Positions 7,454-16,304 of a stretch of DNA of 64,000 nucleotides are shown one piece after another. A model generated the notes under the pieces. That model did no database searches. It was given only the letters and a program-made list of their open reading frames with translations, and had not been told where the DNA came from. Both the position numbers and the translations under genes were made by a program. Source of the DNA: DATEGZ01 sp035519535 (GTDB lineage: Bacteria; Acidobacteriota; Vicinamibacteria; Vicinamibacterales; SCN-69-37); the NCBI GenBank assembly GCA_035519535.1, contig DATIWF010000154.1, forward strand, positions 1 through 64,000, in the 5' to 3' direction. The stretch's first letter is position 1; every line of letters starts with the position of its first letter.

Positions 7454-9325
7454 TCATCTCACGCGCAGCAACCGCAGTCCATTCGCGGTGACCAGGAGCG
7501 ACGCCCCGGTGTCGGCGAGAATCGCCAACCAGAGCGTGGCCAGACCCGACGCGGCGAGCACGACGAACACGAGCTTGATCCCGAGAGCCACGGCGATGTT
7601 CGTGCGGACGTTGCGGCGCGCTGCGCGCGCCAGGCGGAGCGCGTACGGGAGCTTTGACAGCTCGTCGGACATGAGCGCGACGTCGGCAGTCTCGAGGGCG
7701 GCGTCGCTTCCCGCCGCGCCCATCGCCACACCCACATCGGCCGCGGCCAGCGCGGGCGCGTCGTTGACGCCGTCCCCCACCATCGCCACCGGACCGTAGA
7801 GGCGGCGGAGCGCGCCGAGACGCTGGACTTTGTCGTCGGGCAGCAGTTCGGCGTGTACCTCGTCGAGGCCGGTCGCTTCCGCCACGACCCGTGCGTGCGA
7901 CGCCGTGTCGCCGGTCAGGAGCGCGATGTGCGTCACGCCCTCGGCGCGCAACGCGGCGACCGTCTGCCGTCCCTCACGGCGTGTCGCATCCGTCAGGCCG
8001 ATGACTCCCAGCGCCGCGCCGCCGTGACCGACGAGCACCGGCATCGCGCCTCGACCGGTCACTCGTTCGAGCCGATCGTGCAGGTCCGGCGTGCAGAGCT
8101 GCCGCTCCTCGAACAGGCGGTGGCTTCCGACGATGGCCACCGCGTCGTTCACCATCGCCTCCGCGCCGCGCCCCGGCAGCGCGCGAAAGTCGGCGCCCGC
8201 GGCAAACGACAGACCCGCCGCGCGCGCTTCGTAGACGATCGCGCGGCCGATCGGATGCTCGGAGCGCAGCTCGAGCGCGGCGGCAATCGAAAGCACGCGG
8301 TCGCTCGACATCCCGCCCACGCCCAGGACGTCCGTCACCGCGACCCGGCCGTGCGTGAGCGTCCCCGTCTTGTCGAACGCGACACAGCGGACCTGCCCGA
8401 GTTGTTCGAGGTGCGCGCCGCCTTTGATCAGCACGCCCTCGCGCGCCGCGGCAGTGAGCGCGGAGACCATCGACACGGGCGTCGAAATGACCAGCGCGCA
8501 CGGGCAGGCGACGACGAGCAGCGCCAGCGCGCGATAGGACCACACGCCAAGCGCGTGGACCCAATCGGCGCCGCCCAAAAGGACCGGCGGCACGACCGCG
8601 ATCAAGAGCGCGAGGAGCGCCACGGCCGGGGTGTACGCGCGGGCAAATCGATCGACGAATAGCTGCACCGGCGCGCGCCGCCGACGCGCTTCCTGCACGG
8701 AATGGACGATCCGCGAGATCGTGCTGTCGGATGCCGGCCGCGTGGTCACGACGTCGAGCGCGCCGGCGCCGTTGATCGTGCCGGCGAGCACCGGGTCGCC
8801 CCGCCCCTTCTCGACCGGCCAGGACTCGCCCGTGACCGGCGCCTGATCGACGCTCGACTCGCCCTGCCGGACGACGCCGTCGAGCGGCACGCGCTCGCCT
8901 GGCCGGACGACCACCAGCTCGCCGACCTGCACCTCGCCAACCGGCACCTGGACGTCGATGCCCCGGCGCCGAACGAGTGCGATGGCCGGCGCCAGCGTCA
9001 TCAGCGCGCGGATCGCGCGATCCGCGCGCTCGAGGCTTCGACCCTCCAGCCATTCCGCGACCTCGAAGAGCCAGATGACAGACGCGGCCTCCACGACGTC
9101 GCCAAGAGCCGTCGCGCCGGCGACCGCGATGACCATCAGCACGTTGATGTCGAGCGACCCCTTCCGGAGCGACCGCCAGGCCCGGCGGAGCGGACCGGGA
9201 ATGGTTGCGGCAATCGCTCCACCACACATCACCCAGGCGACGCCCGGGTGACCGGTCGACAGCGCGACGGCGCCGGCGGCGATGCCGAGCGCGGCCGCGA
9301 CCATCAGGGTCAGGCGCGGATTCAC
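7454..9325 (-). CDS. Heavy-metal P-type ATPase (Zn/Cd/Pb type), no HMA domain
   Basis: P1B-type efflux ATPase of 623 aa in the inner membrane. Visible motifs are TGES in the actuator domain, CPC in the membrane helix (VVACPCALVIST), the phosphorylation site DKTGTLT, SEHPIG (the P1B HP locus) and GDGVNDAPAL. The N-terminal metal-binding HMA domain or His-rich tail usual in ZntA/CadA is absent, and the protein starts just before the first membrane helix. The GTG start at 9325 overlaps the arsR stop as GTGA. The frame is open further upstream but runs through arsR. The zinc-type regulator upstream suggests Zn, Cd or Pb export. Confidence 0.9.
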   Translation of the reverse strand: MNPRLTLMVAAALGIAAGAVALSTGHPGVAWVMCGGAIAATIPGPLRRAWRSLRKGSLDINVLMVIAVAGATALGDVVEAASVIWLFEVAEWLEGRSLERADRAIRALMTLAPAIALVRRRGIDVQVPVGEVQVGELVVVRPGERVPLDGVVRQGESSVDQAPVTGESWPVEKGRGDPVLAGTINGAGALDVVTTRPASDSTISRIVHSVQEARRRRAPVQLFVDRFARAYTPAVALLALLIAVVPPVLLGGADWVHALGVWSYRALALLVVACPCALVISTPVSMVSALTAAAREGVLIKGGAHLEQLGQVRCVAFDKTGTLTHGRVAVTDVLGVGGMSSDRVLSIAAALELRSEHPIGRAIVYEARAAGLSFAAGADFRALPGRGAEAMVNDAVAIVGSHRLFEERQLCTPDLHDRLERVTGRGAMPVLVGHGGAALGVIGLTDATRREGRQTVAALRAEGVTHIALLTGDTASHARVVAEATGLDEVHAELLPDDKVQRLGALRRLYGPVAMVGDGVNDAPALAAADVGVAMGAAGSDAALETADVALMSDELSKLPYALRLARAARRNVRTNIAVALGIKLVFVVLAASGLATLWLAILADTGASLLVTANGLRLLRVR

Positions 9326-9651
9326 CCTCCGGCCTCCTCCACATGCTTCCGCGTGTCTTGGAGCAGGAGGGTGACGTGATGGTCGTCGAGCGAGTAATAC
9401 GCCTGCCGCCCATCGCGACGGACGCGCACGAGCCGCGCGGTCCGCAACAGTCGCAGCTGATGCGAGACGGCCGACTCGCTCTGGCCGGCCAGCGTCGCGA
9501 GGTCGCCGACGCACCGCTCGCCGTGCGCCAGCGCGTCGAGCAACCGGACGCGCGTGGGATCGCTCAAGAGCCTGAACACATCCGCGACGGACTGGAGCAG
9601 CCGTCCGGAAAGAAGACGCGGGCGGACGTCGGCGAGGGTCCCGGAATCCAT
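9322..9651 (-). CDS. ArsR/SmtB-family metal-sensing repressor
   Basis: Winged-helix repressor, 109 aa from the preferred ATG at 9651. The frame can also start at 9699 (125 aa), but an operator-like inverted repeat and a -10 box would then lie inside the gene. The recognition helix region is GQSESAVSHQLRLLR. The last helix reads DDHHVTLLLQDTRKHVEE, and its Asp, His, His and Glu fall at the spacing of the SmtB alpha-5 zinc ligands (D104, H106, H117, E120). ERCVGDL matches the alpha-3 metal motif ELCVGDL. It should release DNA on binding zinc or a similar ion and derepress itself and the overlapping ATPase gene. Confidence 0.88.
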   Translation of the reverse strand: MDSGTLADVRPRLLSGRLLQSVADVFRLLSDPTRVRLLDALAHGERCVGDLATLAGQSESAVSHQLRLLRTARLVRVRRDGRQAYYSLDDHHVTLLLQDTRKHVEEAGG

Positions 9652-9687
9652 GACATATGAATACTTGAACATATGGTCATGCGTCAA
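9651..9687 (-). promoter_or_regulatory. arsR promoter and operator-like inverted repeat
   Basis: Arms TGACATATG and CATATGGTCA (9651-9679) form an imperfect inverted repeat around an AT-rich core, like ArsR-family operators. On the minus strand TTGACG (9687-9682) is followed 18 bp later by TATTCA. That would place transcription initiation at or next to the ATG at 9651, giving a leaderless message with the operator covering the -10. Confidence 0.6.
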
Positions 9688-9757
9688 TTCCTGGTTCACG
9701 ACCCCTTGACAGCCTCACGGCCGCGACGAGTCGCCTCCGGTCAGACCACCCGGAGTG

Positions 9758-9787
9758 TTGACACGTCTTTTCTTACCGCACTACGAT
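9758..9787 (+). promoter_or_regulatory. Candidate sigma-70-type promoter for the ABC exporter operon
   Basis: TTGACA at 9758-9763, an 18-bp spacer, then TACGAT at 9782-9787, leaving a leader of about 100 bases before the ABC ATPase gene. The rest of the 9700-9897 gap holds nothing else I can name. GGAG lies five bases before the ATG. Confidence 0.5.
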
Positions 9788-9897
9788 TTCGCGTTGTTCT
9801 CGTAACTTGGTTTCATATCTAGAACTTCAAGTTCGCTCGCTCGTGACGACACTCGATTCCGGCCTGCGACATCCTGCGACTCAGGAATGGAGCCTTC

Positions 9898-10881
9898 ATG
9901 ATTGAGGTGCAACACCTCACGAAGCGCTACGGCCCGGTCACCGCCGTGGACGACGTGAGCTTCAAGGTGGAAAAGGGCGAAATCCTCGGCTTCCTGGGGC
10001 CCAACGGCGCCGGGAAAACGACGACGATGCGCGTCCTGACGGGCTACATGCCCGCCAACGACGGCAAGGCGGTCGTGGCCGGGTACGACGTCTTCGCCAA
10101 CCCCATCGAAGCCAAGCGTCGCACCGGCTACCTGCCGGAGACCCCGCCGCTCTACCCCGAGATGACCGTCCGGGAGTACCTGACGTTCGTCGCGAAGATC
10201 AAGCTCAACGGCGCGTCGAAGTCGGACCGCAACATGCGGGTCGCCCACGCGATGAAGAAGACGCACGTGGACGACATGGCCAGCCGGCACTGCGCGAAGC
10301 TCTCGAAGGGCTACCGGCAGCGCGTTGGTCTGGCGCAGGCAATCCTCCACGACCCCGAGGTGCTGATCCTGGACGAACCGACGGCGGGGCTCGACCCGAA
10401 ACAGATCATCGAGACGCGGGACCTCATCCGGAGCCTCGCGGGCAGCCACACGATCATCCTGAGCACCCACATCCTGCCGGAGGTCGCGCAGACGTGCCAG
10501 CGGGTCGTCATCATCAACAAGGGACGGGTCGTCGCCGAGGACACGCCGGAGAACCTGACGCACCAGCTCAAAGGCGCGGCGACGCTCTACGTGCAGGTGG
10601 AGGCGAGCGGCGACCTCGTTCCCACGCTCAAGGGCGTGCCAGGCGTCGCCAAGGTCACGGTGGCGGACCGTCACGAGAAGTACACCGGCTACGAGATCGA
10701 AGCCGCGCCCAATCGTGACGTCCGGCGCGACGTCGCGCGCGCGGTGGTCGACGGCGGCTGGGGACTGCTCGAGCTGCGGCCCAACCGGATGAGCCTCGAG
10801 GAGATCTTCCTTCAGCTCACGACCGAGGAGCGGCCCGACGAGCGCGGCGAGGAGGGGAAGGTGGAGGCCCAGCATGGCTAA
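9898..10881 (+). CDS. ABC transporter ATP-binding protein, GldA-like
   Basis: ATPase of 327 aa powering the exporter encoded downstream. Walker A is GPNGAGKT near residue 39, the signature is LSKGYRQRVGLAQA near residue 134, Walker B is LILDEPTAGLD, and the H-loop is STHI. The C-terminal 100 residues match the extension found in ABC-2 type ATPases. It is the first gene of a four-gene set (ATPase, permease, GldG-like, DUF4340) that resembles the GldA/GldF/GldG group of gliding Bacteroidetes. In other phyla the set is found without gliding, so the transported substrate is unknown. The 3' end overlaps the permease gene by 8 bp. Confidence 0.88.
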   Translation: MIEVQHLTKRYGPVTAVDDVSFKVEKGEILGFLGPNGAGKTTTMRVLTGYMPANDGKAVVAGYDVFANPIEAKRRTGYLPETPPLYPEMTVREYLTFVAKIKLNGASKSDRNMRVAHAMKKTHVDDMASRHCAKLSKGYRQRVGLAQAILHDPEVLILDEPTAGLDPKQIIETRDLIRSLAGSHTIILSTHILPEVAQTCQRVVIINKGRVVAEDTPENLTHQLKGAATLYVQVEASGDLVPTLKGVPGVAKVTVADRHEKYTGYEIEAAPNRDVRRDVARAVVDGGWGLLELRPNRMSLEEIFLQLTTEERPDERGEEGKVEAQHG

Positions 10882-11653
10882 CCGCCTGCGCAACATCTCG
10901 GCGATCGCCGGCAAGGAGCTGCGCGGCTACTTTGCCTCGCCCATCGCGTGGGTGATGATGGCGCTCTTCGCGATCCTCTTCGGGTACTTCTACACGGTCT
11001 ACCTGACCTACTTCGTGCGTCAGGGGATGCAGGCGCAGTTCGGCGGCGGACCGCCGACCCAGAACGTCAACATGGACATGATCCGGCCGCTCCTGAGCAA
11101 TGCGAGCGTGCTGATCCTGTTCCTGCTGCCGATGGTCACGATGCGGACGTACTCCGAGGAGAAGCGCTCGGGGACGATCGAGCTGCTGCTCACGTCGCCG
11201 CTCACGGACTTCGAGATCGTCCTGGGCAAGTTCCTCGGGGCGATCGGCCTCTTCGCCGCGCTGCTCCTCGTGACGGCGGTGTACCTGGGCATGCTGTTCA
11301 TCTTCGGCAACCCTGAATTGCGCCCGATTCTGTCGGGCTACCTCGGGTTGTTCCTGCTGGGCAGCTGCTTCATCTCGGCGGGGCTCTTCATCTCGAGCAC
11401 GACCAAGAATCAGATGGTCGCCGGCGCGGCCACGTTCGTCCTGGCGCTGATGTTCTGGATCATCAGCTGGTCGGCGGACAGCGCGGGCCCGACGGCGGGC
11501 GCGATCCTCAACTACCTGTCCATCACGCAGCACTTCGAGGACTTCGGCAAGGGCATCATCGACACGACGCACCTCGTCTTCTACTTCAGCTTCATTGCCT
11601 TCTGGCTGTTCCTCACGTTGAAGTCCGTGGACAGCGAGCGGTGGAGGGGCTAG
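10874..11653 (+). CDS. ABC-2 type permease, GldF-like
   Basis: Inner-membrane permease of 259 aa. It begins ISAIAGKELRGYFASPIAWV, the N-terminal amphipathic segment and first helix typical of GldF/ABC-2 permeases. EEKRSGTIELLLTSPL near residue 95 is the cytoplasmic coupling motif of this family. About six membrane helices follow. It should form the channel with the upstream ATPase and the downstream GldG-like subunit. Overlaps on both sides point to a single transcript. Confidence 0.88.
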   Translation: MANRLRNISAIAGKELRGYFASPIAWVMMALFAILFGYFYTVYLTYFVRQGMQAQFGGGPPTQNVNMDMIRPLLSNASVLILFLLPMVTMRTYSEEKRSGTIELLLTSPLTDFEIVLGKFLGAIGLFAALLLVTAVYLGMLFIFGNPELRPILSGYLGLFLLGSCFISAGLFISSTTKNQMVAGAATFVLALMFWIISWSADSAGPTAGAILNYLSITQHFEDFGKGIIDTTHLVFYFSFIAFWLFLTLKSVDSERWRG

Positions 11654-11655
11654 CC

Positions 11656-13233
11656 ATGAAACGCCTCCTTGGACTGCTCGGCTGGCTCGGCGTCGTCCTG
11701 GTCCTGCTCGCGGTCGTCATCCGTTTCGTCAGGCCGGAGCTGCAGCCCTGGTATCAGGGCCTGGCGCTCGCGGGTCTCGTGGTGACCGGGCTCTACGCGC
11801 TCAGCCAGTGGCGGGACATCGGCCGCTCGTTCCAGGGCCGGAACGTCAAGTACGGCTCGGTCGCGGTCGGCAGCGTCGTGCTCTTCCTCGGGATTCTCGT
11901 GGGCATCAACTGGATCGGCTCGCGCGAGCACAAGCGGTGGGACCTGACGCTCGCGCGCCAGTTCACGATGTCGGACCAGACGAAGAAGATCCTGACCAGC
12001 CTGACGAAGCCGGTCGCCATCCACGTCTTCTACGACCGGCAGACCAGCTCGCTGCAGGACTACAAGGACAAGCTGGCCGAGTACGAGTACCTGTCCGGCC
12101 AGGTCAAAGCGACCTACACGGAAGCCAACTCGGATCCGGTCGAGGCCCGCAAGTACAACATCCAGCAGCTGCCGACGATCGTGTTCGAGTACGACGGCCG
12201 CACCGAGCGGACGAGCTCGACCGACGAACAGGGCATCACGAACGCCCTGAAGAAGGTCATCGAGGGCCAGGCGAAGAAGATCTACTTCGCGCAGGGCCAT
12301 GGCGAGCACAACACGGACGACGGGTCGGGCAAGACGGGGTATGCGGGCTTCGCGGCGGCGCTGAAGAACGACAACTTCGACGTCGCCAAGACCTCGCCGG
12401 CGCAGGAAGGCAAGATCCCGGACGACGCGTCGGTGCTCGTGATCGCGGGACCGAAGATCGACTACCTCCCGGCCGAGATCGACCTGCTGCGCGGCTACCT
12501 GCGGCGCGGCGGCAAGCTCCTGCTCTTCCTTGATCCGCCGGACAAGGCGGACAGCCCGCCGCTCACCAACCTCATCGCGTTCGCGAAGGAATGGGGCATC
12601 GACGTCGGCAACAACATCGTGGTCGACGCGAGCGGCATCGGCCAGCTGTTCGGCGCGAGCGAGGCCGTGCCGATCGCGATGCCCGCGCAGGGCAGCGTCA
12701 GTTCGATCACCAAGGACTTCCAGATGTACACGGCCTACCCGCTCGCGCGGTCGGTCACCCCGATCGACGGCGGCGTGAACGGCCACACCGCGCAGAAGCT
12801 GCTCGAGACGAGCAGCCGGAGCTGGGCCGAGACCGACATCAAGGGCCTCTACGCCAACGGCCAGGCCAAACCCGAGCCGGAAAAGGGCGACAAGATGGGG
12901 CCCGTCCCGGTGGCGGCCTCGGTGTCGGCGCCGGTCACGGATGCGTCCGAACCTGGCGCGTCCAAGCAGGAGTCTCGCCTCGTCGTCGTCGGCGACAGCG
13001 ACTGGGTCTCGAACGGCGCGATCAACACCCAGGGCAACCGCGACCTCGGGCTCAACATGGCGAACTGGCTGGCGCAGCAGGAGGATCTCATCGCGATCCG
13101 CCCGCGTGACGCCGCCGATCGCCGCGTCACGATGACGAACGACCAGGGCTTCTGGACCTTCATCATCTCAATCTTCATCATTCCCGGACTGCTGTTCGCT
13201 GCCGCCTTTGTCGTGTGGTGGAAGCGTCGCTGA
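11656..13233 (+). CDS. GldG-like ABC exporter auxiliary protein
   Basis: Protein of 525 aa with two N-terminal membrane helices, a large extracytoplasmic region and one C-terminal helix (FWTFIISIFIIPGLLFAAAF). The central part, including VFYDRQ near residue 120 and the later VIAGPKIDYLPAEIDLLRGYL, is the GldG-type ABC transporter domain with its DUF4350-like fold. An open start lies at 11641, but GGAGGGG at 11643-11649 is an ideal ribosome-binding site for the ATG at 11656. It partners the upstream permease; its exact role in these exporters is unknown. Confidence 0.85.
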   Translation: MKRLLGLLGWLGVVLVLLAVVIRFVRPELQPWYQGLALAGLVVTGLYALSQWRDIGRSFQGRNVKYGSVAVGSVVLFLGILVGINWIGSREHKRWDLTLARQFTMSDQTKKILTSLTKPVAIHVFYDRQTSSLQDYKDKLAEYEYLSGQVKATYTEANSDPVEARKYNIQQLPTIVFEYDGRTERTSSTDEQGITNALKKVIEGQAKKIYFAQGHGEHNTDDGSGKTGYAGFAAALKNDNFDVAKTSPAQEGKIPDDASVLVIAGPKIDYLPAEIDLLRGYLRRGGKLLLFLDPPDKADSPPLTNLIAFAKEWGIDVGNNIVVDASGIGQLFGASEAVPIAMPAQGSVSSITKDFQMYTAYPLARSVTPIDGGVNGHTAQKLLETSSRSWAETDIKGLYANGQAKPEPEKGDKMGPVPVAASVSAPVTDASEPGASKQESRLVVVGDSDWVSNGAINTQGNRDLGLNMANWLAQQEDLIAIRPRDAADRRVTMTNDQGFWTFIISIFIIPGLLFAAAFVVWWKRR

Positions 13234-13240
13234 CAACTCT

Positions 13241-14680
13241 ATGCGCGGTGGAAAATCCTTTCTCGTTCTGCTCGTCCTTGCGGTCGCGATCGGCGCCTAC
13301 GCCTACTTCATCGAGTCGAAGCGCAACCCGTCGGACCTCGAGAAGAAGGACAAGGTCTTCACGCTCGACTCGAGCAAGATCGACGCCATCGAGGTCAAAG
13401 CCGCGTCGGGCGAGACCACGACGATCAAGAAGAACGGCACGGACTGGCAGATCACGGCGCCCGCGACGCTCGACGCCGACGCGTCGGCCGTCGGCACGCT
13501 GGTCTCGACGCTCGAGGGCCTCGAGGTCGGCCGCGTCGTCAACGACAACCCGACGTCGGTCAAGGAGTACGGCCTCGATCCGCCGAAGTTCACCGTCGGG
13601 TACAAGCTCGCGGGCGAGACGGCGTTTCACCGGCTCGACGTCGGCGACAAGACGCCGACCGGCTCGGATCTCTACGCCCGCGTCGAGGGCCAGCCGAAGC
13701 TGATCCTCATCGGCGCGTTCAACTCCGACTCGCTCAACCGCACGACGTTCGACCTCCGCGACAAGAGCGTCCTCAAGTTCCAGCGCGACGGCGTCGACTC
13801 GCTGAAGCTCGAGGGCGCCGGGGCCCCGGCGATCGCCCTCACGCGCAAGGCCGACGAGTGGCGGCTGACGGCGCCCGTGACGGCGAAGGCGGATTTCGGC
13901 ACGGTGGACGGCATCGTCAGCCAGATCGCGTCGGCCAGGATGAAGGCGATCGAGAGCGCCGGCCCCGCGCCGGCTGCGGGCGCCACGGCCCCCGCAATGG
14001 CGCCGGCCGACCTCAAGAAATACGGCTTCGACAAGCCGCAGGACACGGTGACGCTCGGCGCGGGATCCGCGCGCGCGACGCTCGAGATCGGCGGCAAGAA
14101 GGACGACACGTCGATCTACGCCCGCGACCTCGCGCGGCCGCTGATGGTCTTCACCGTGGAGTCGTCGTTCCTCACGGGCCTGCAGAAGAAGCCCGACGAC
14201 CTGCGCGTGAAGGACGTGTTCGAGTTCCGATCGTTCTCCGCACAGAACGTCGCGTTCACGCTGGACGGGCAGACCTACACCTTCGCGAAGGAAAAGGCGC
14301 CCGCCAAGACGCCCGCGCCGAGCGCCTCGCCCTCGCCGACGACGACGCCGGCCACGCCGGAGACGCCGGCGGACGTGTGGAAGCTCAAGACACCGACTGC
14401 CAAGGACGTCGACCAGACGAAGGTCACGGACCTCCTGAGCGGCTTCTCGAACCTGCGCGCCGACAAGTTCGCGGACAAGGCGCTCCCGACCGGCTCCGAG
14501 CTCGTCGTCGTCGCCAAGTTCGGCGACGCGGCGTCGCCCAAGGAAGAGAAGGTCGTCTTCCGCAAGGCCGGTGACGTCGTCCATGCGGTTCGCCAGGGCG
14601 ACAGCGGCGCGGCCGTCGTCTCCACGGCCGACTTCGACAAGGTCGTGGGCCAGCTCAAGGAGCTGACCGGAGCGAAGTGA
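13241..14680 (+). CDS. DUF4340 domain protein
   Basis: Envelope protein of 479 aa with one N-terminal membrane helix (FLVLLVLAVAIGAYAYFI) followed by repeated beta-rich DUF4340 units. The units are recognisable by segments such as WQITAPATLDADASAV near residue 65 and WRLTAPVTAKADFGTV near residue 205. An Ala/Pro/Thr-rich linker lies near residue 365. DUF4340 proteins usually follow GldG-like genes, as here, and are assumed to be part of the exporter. The ATG at 13241 was chosen over the longer frame because it puts the membrane helix at the N-terminus. The stop overlaps dacB by 4 bp. Confidence 0.85.
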   Translation: MRGGKSFLVLLVLAVAIGAYAYFIESKRNPSDLEKKDKVFTLDSSKIDAIEVKAASGETTTIKKNGTDWQITAPATLDADASAVGTLVSTLEGLEVGRVVNDNPTSVKEYGLDPPKFTVGYKLAGETAFHRLDVGDKTPTGSDLYARVEGQPKLILIGAFNSDSLNRTTFDLRDKSVLKFQRDGVDSLKLEGAGAPAIALTRKADEWRLTAPVTAKADFGTVDGIVSQIASARMKAIESAGPAPAAGATAPAMAPADLKKYGFDKPQDTVTLGAGSARATLEIGGKKDDTSIYARDLARPLMVFTVESSFLTGLQKKPDDLRVKDVFEFRSFSAQNVAFTLDGQTYTFAKEKAPAKTPAPSASPSPTTTPATPETPADVWKLKTPTAKDVDQTKVTDLLSGFSNLRADKFADKALPTGSELVVVAKFGDAASPKEEKVVFRKAGDVVHAVRQGDSGAAVVSTADFDKVVGQLKELTGAK

Positions 14681-16161
14681 CCGCGCGCTTCGTCGCGGGT
14701 CTCTGCCTCGTCCTGGGCCTGGCTGGGTCGTTCGGCGTTCAGCCAAATCTGGCCGAGGCCCTCGGCGAAGGCGGACAGGCCAATCTCACCGCGGACCTGA
14801 ACCAGATCTTCGACGATCCGGCGCTTGCGCGGGCGCTCGTGGGCGTGCGCGTGGAATCGCTCGCGCGCCCCGGGGTGATCTACGAGCGCAACGCTTCGTC
14901 GCTCGTCGTGCCCGCGTCCAACATGAAGCTCTTCACGTTCGCGGCCGCCGCCGAGCGGCTCGGCTGGGACTTCGCGTTCGAGACGCGGCTCGAGGCGGCG
15001 GGCACGATCGCGGACGGCGTGCTCACGGGCGATCTCGTCGTCGTGGGCGGCGGGGATCCGTCGATCGCGTCACAGGATTTCGGACCGGCGCCGCTCTTCG
15101 GTGAGTGGGCGGCGGCGCTGGCGCAGGCCGGCATCCGCCGCGTCAACGGCCGGATCATCGGCGACGACCACGTCTTCGATGAGGCGACGCTCGGCGCCGG
15201 CTGGGCGTGGGACTATCTCGCCGACGGCTACGCCGCGCCGGTCGGCGGGCTCAATTACAACGAGAACGAGGCGGTCGTGCGCGTGTGGCCGGGCGAGGCG
15301 CCGGGCGATCCCGTGCGCGTCGAGCTCTCGCCGCCCGGACACGGGCTCGAAGTTTCGAACACGCTCAAGACCGGCGACGCCACGTCGAAGGCGTCGATCG
15401 ACTTCGCACGCCTGCCGGGCAGCGCGCGCCTGACGATCTCGGGCACGGTGCCGGCCGGCGGCAGGATGATCACGGAGACCGCGTCAATCGACAATCCGAC
15501 GCGCTTTTTCGTGGAGGCGTTCCGGCTGGCGCTGGCCGATCGCGGCATTCGCGTCACGGCAGGCGCGTGGGATCTGGACGACGTGACGGATCCGCCGGCG
15601 GCGGCGCGGCGGGTCATCGCCCGTCGTCAGTCGCTGCCGCTCTCGGCGCTCTCGGGCTACTGGCTCAAGGTCAGTCAGAACTTCTACGCGGAGACGTTGT
15701 TCAAGACGCTGGGCCGCGCGCCCGGCCAGCCGGGATCGGCGGAGGGCGGCCGCCGCGCCGTGCGCGAGGTGCTCACGGCCTGGGGCATCCCGCCGGACTC
15801 GTACGTGATGTACGACGGCTCGGGGCTGTCGCGCTACAACTACGTCACGGCCGCGGGGATCGTCACGGTCCTCCGCCATGTGTGGGAGGACCCGAAGCTG
15901 CGCGGCCCGTTCGTCGCGGCGATGCCGGTCGCCGGCCACGACGGCACGCTGTCGTCGCGGATGAAGAACACGGCGCTCGACGCGAACGTCGAGGCCAAGA
16001 CGGGGACGATCGCGAACGTGCGGTCGCTGTCTGGATTCGTCGAGACCGCGGCCCACGAGAAGCTCGTGTTCTCGATGATCGTGAATCACTTCACGGCGGA
16101 CACTGCGCAAGTGGACGCTGTCGTGGAAAAGGCGCTCGTCCGGTTGGTGGCCAAAGACTGA
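14677..16161 (+). CDS. dacB: D-alanyl-D-alanine carboxypeptidase/endopeptidase, PBP4 family (S13)
   Basis: Periplasmic peptidoglycan hydrolase of 494 aa, trimming pentapeptides and cutting cross-links. A signal peptide is present (VAGLCLVLGLAGSFG). The active-site motifs are SNMK near residue 88 (SxxK), SQN near residue 335 (SxN) and KTG near residue 443. The long insert between the first two motifs is typical of PBP4. The GTG start overlaps the DUF4340 stop (GTGA), so it is cotranslated with the exporter operon. This hints that the exporter may serve envelope assembly. Confidence 0.92.
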   Translation: MTARFVAGLCLVLGLAGSFGVQPNLAEALGEGGQANLTADLNQIFDDPALARALVGVRVESLARPGVIYERNASSLVVPASNMKLFTFAAAAERLGWDFAFETRLEAAGTIADGVLTGDLVVVGGGDPSIASQDFGPAPLFGEWAAALAQAGIRRVNGRIIGDDHVFDEATLGAGWAWDYLADGYAAPVGGLNYNENEAVVRVWPGEAPGDPVRVELSPPGHGLEVSNTLKTGDATSKASIDFARLPGSARLTISGTVPAGGRMITETASIDNPTRFFVEAFRLALADRGIRVTAGAWDLDDVTDPPAAARRVIARRQSLPLSALSGYWLKVSQNFYAETLFKTLGRAPGQPGSAEGGRRAVREVLTAWGIPPDSYVMYDGSGLSRYNYVTAAGIVTVLRHVWEDPKLRGPFVAAMPVAGHDGTLSSRMKNTALDANVEAKTGTIANVRSLSGFVETAAHEKLVFSMIVNHFTADTAQVDAVVEKALVRLVAKD

Positions 16162-16304
16162 ACCCATGTCCGCGTTCGAGCTGATGTCACGGCCGGCATC
16201 ACAAGTCGTAACGCTTCGCGGGCTGCCCACCGGATGGGTCATCACGAAGATCAGCCTCGCCTTCGTGTAGCACGGCGACGTCAATGCCCCTCGGGGTCAT
16301 CACC

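Noticed and set aside
16162..16304. Gene or terminator between dacB and the ADOP permease
   Set aside because: No frame, stem with U-tract or motif I could support in these 143 bases.
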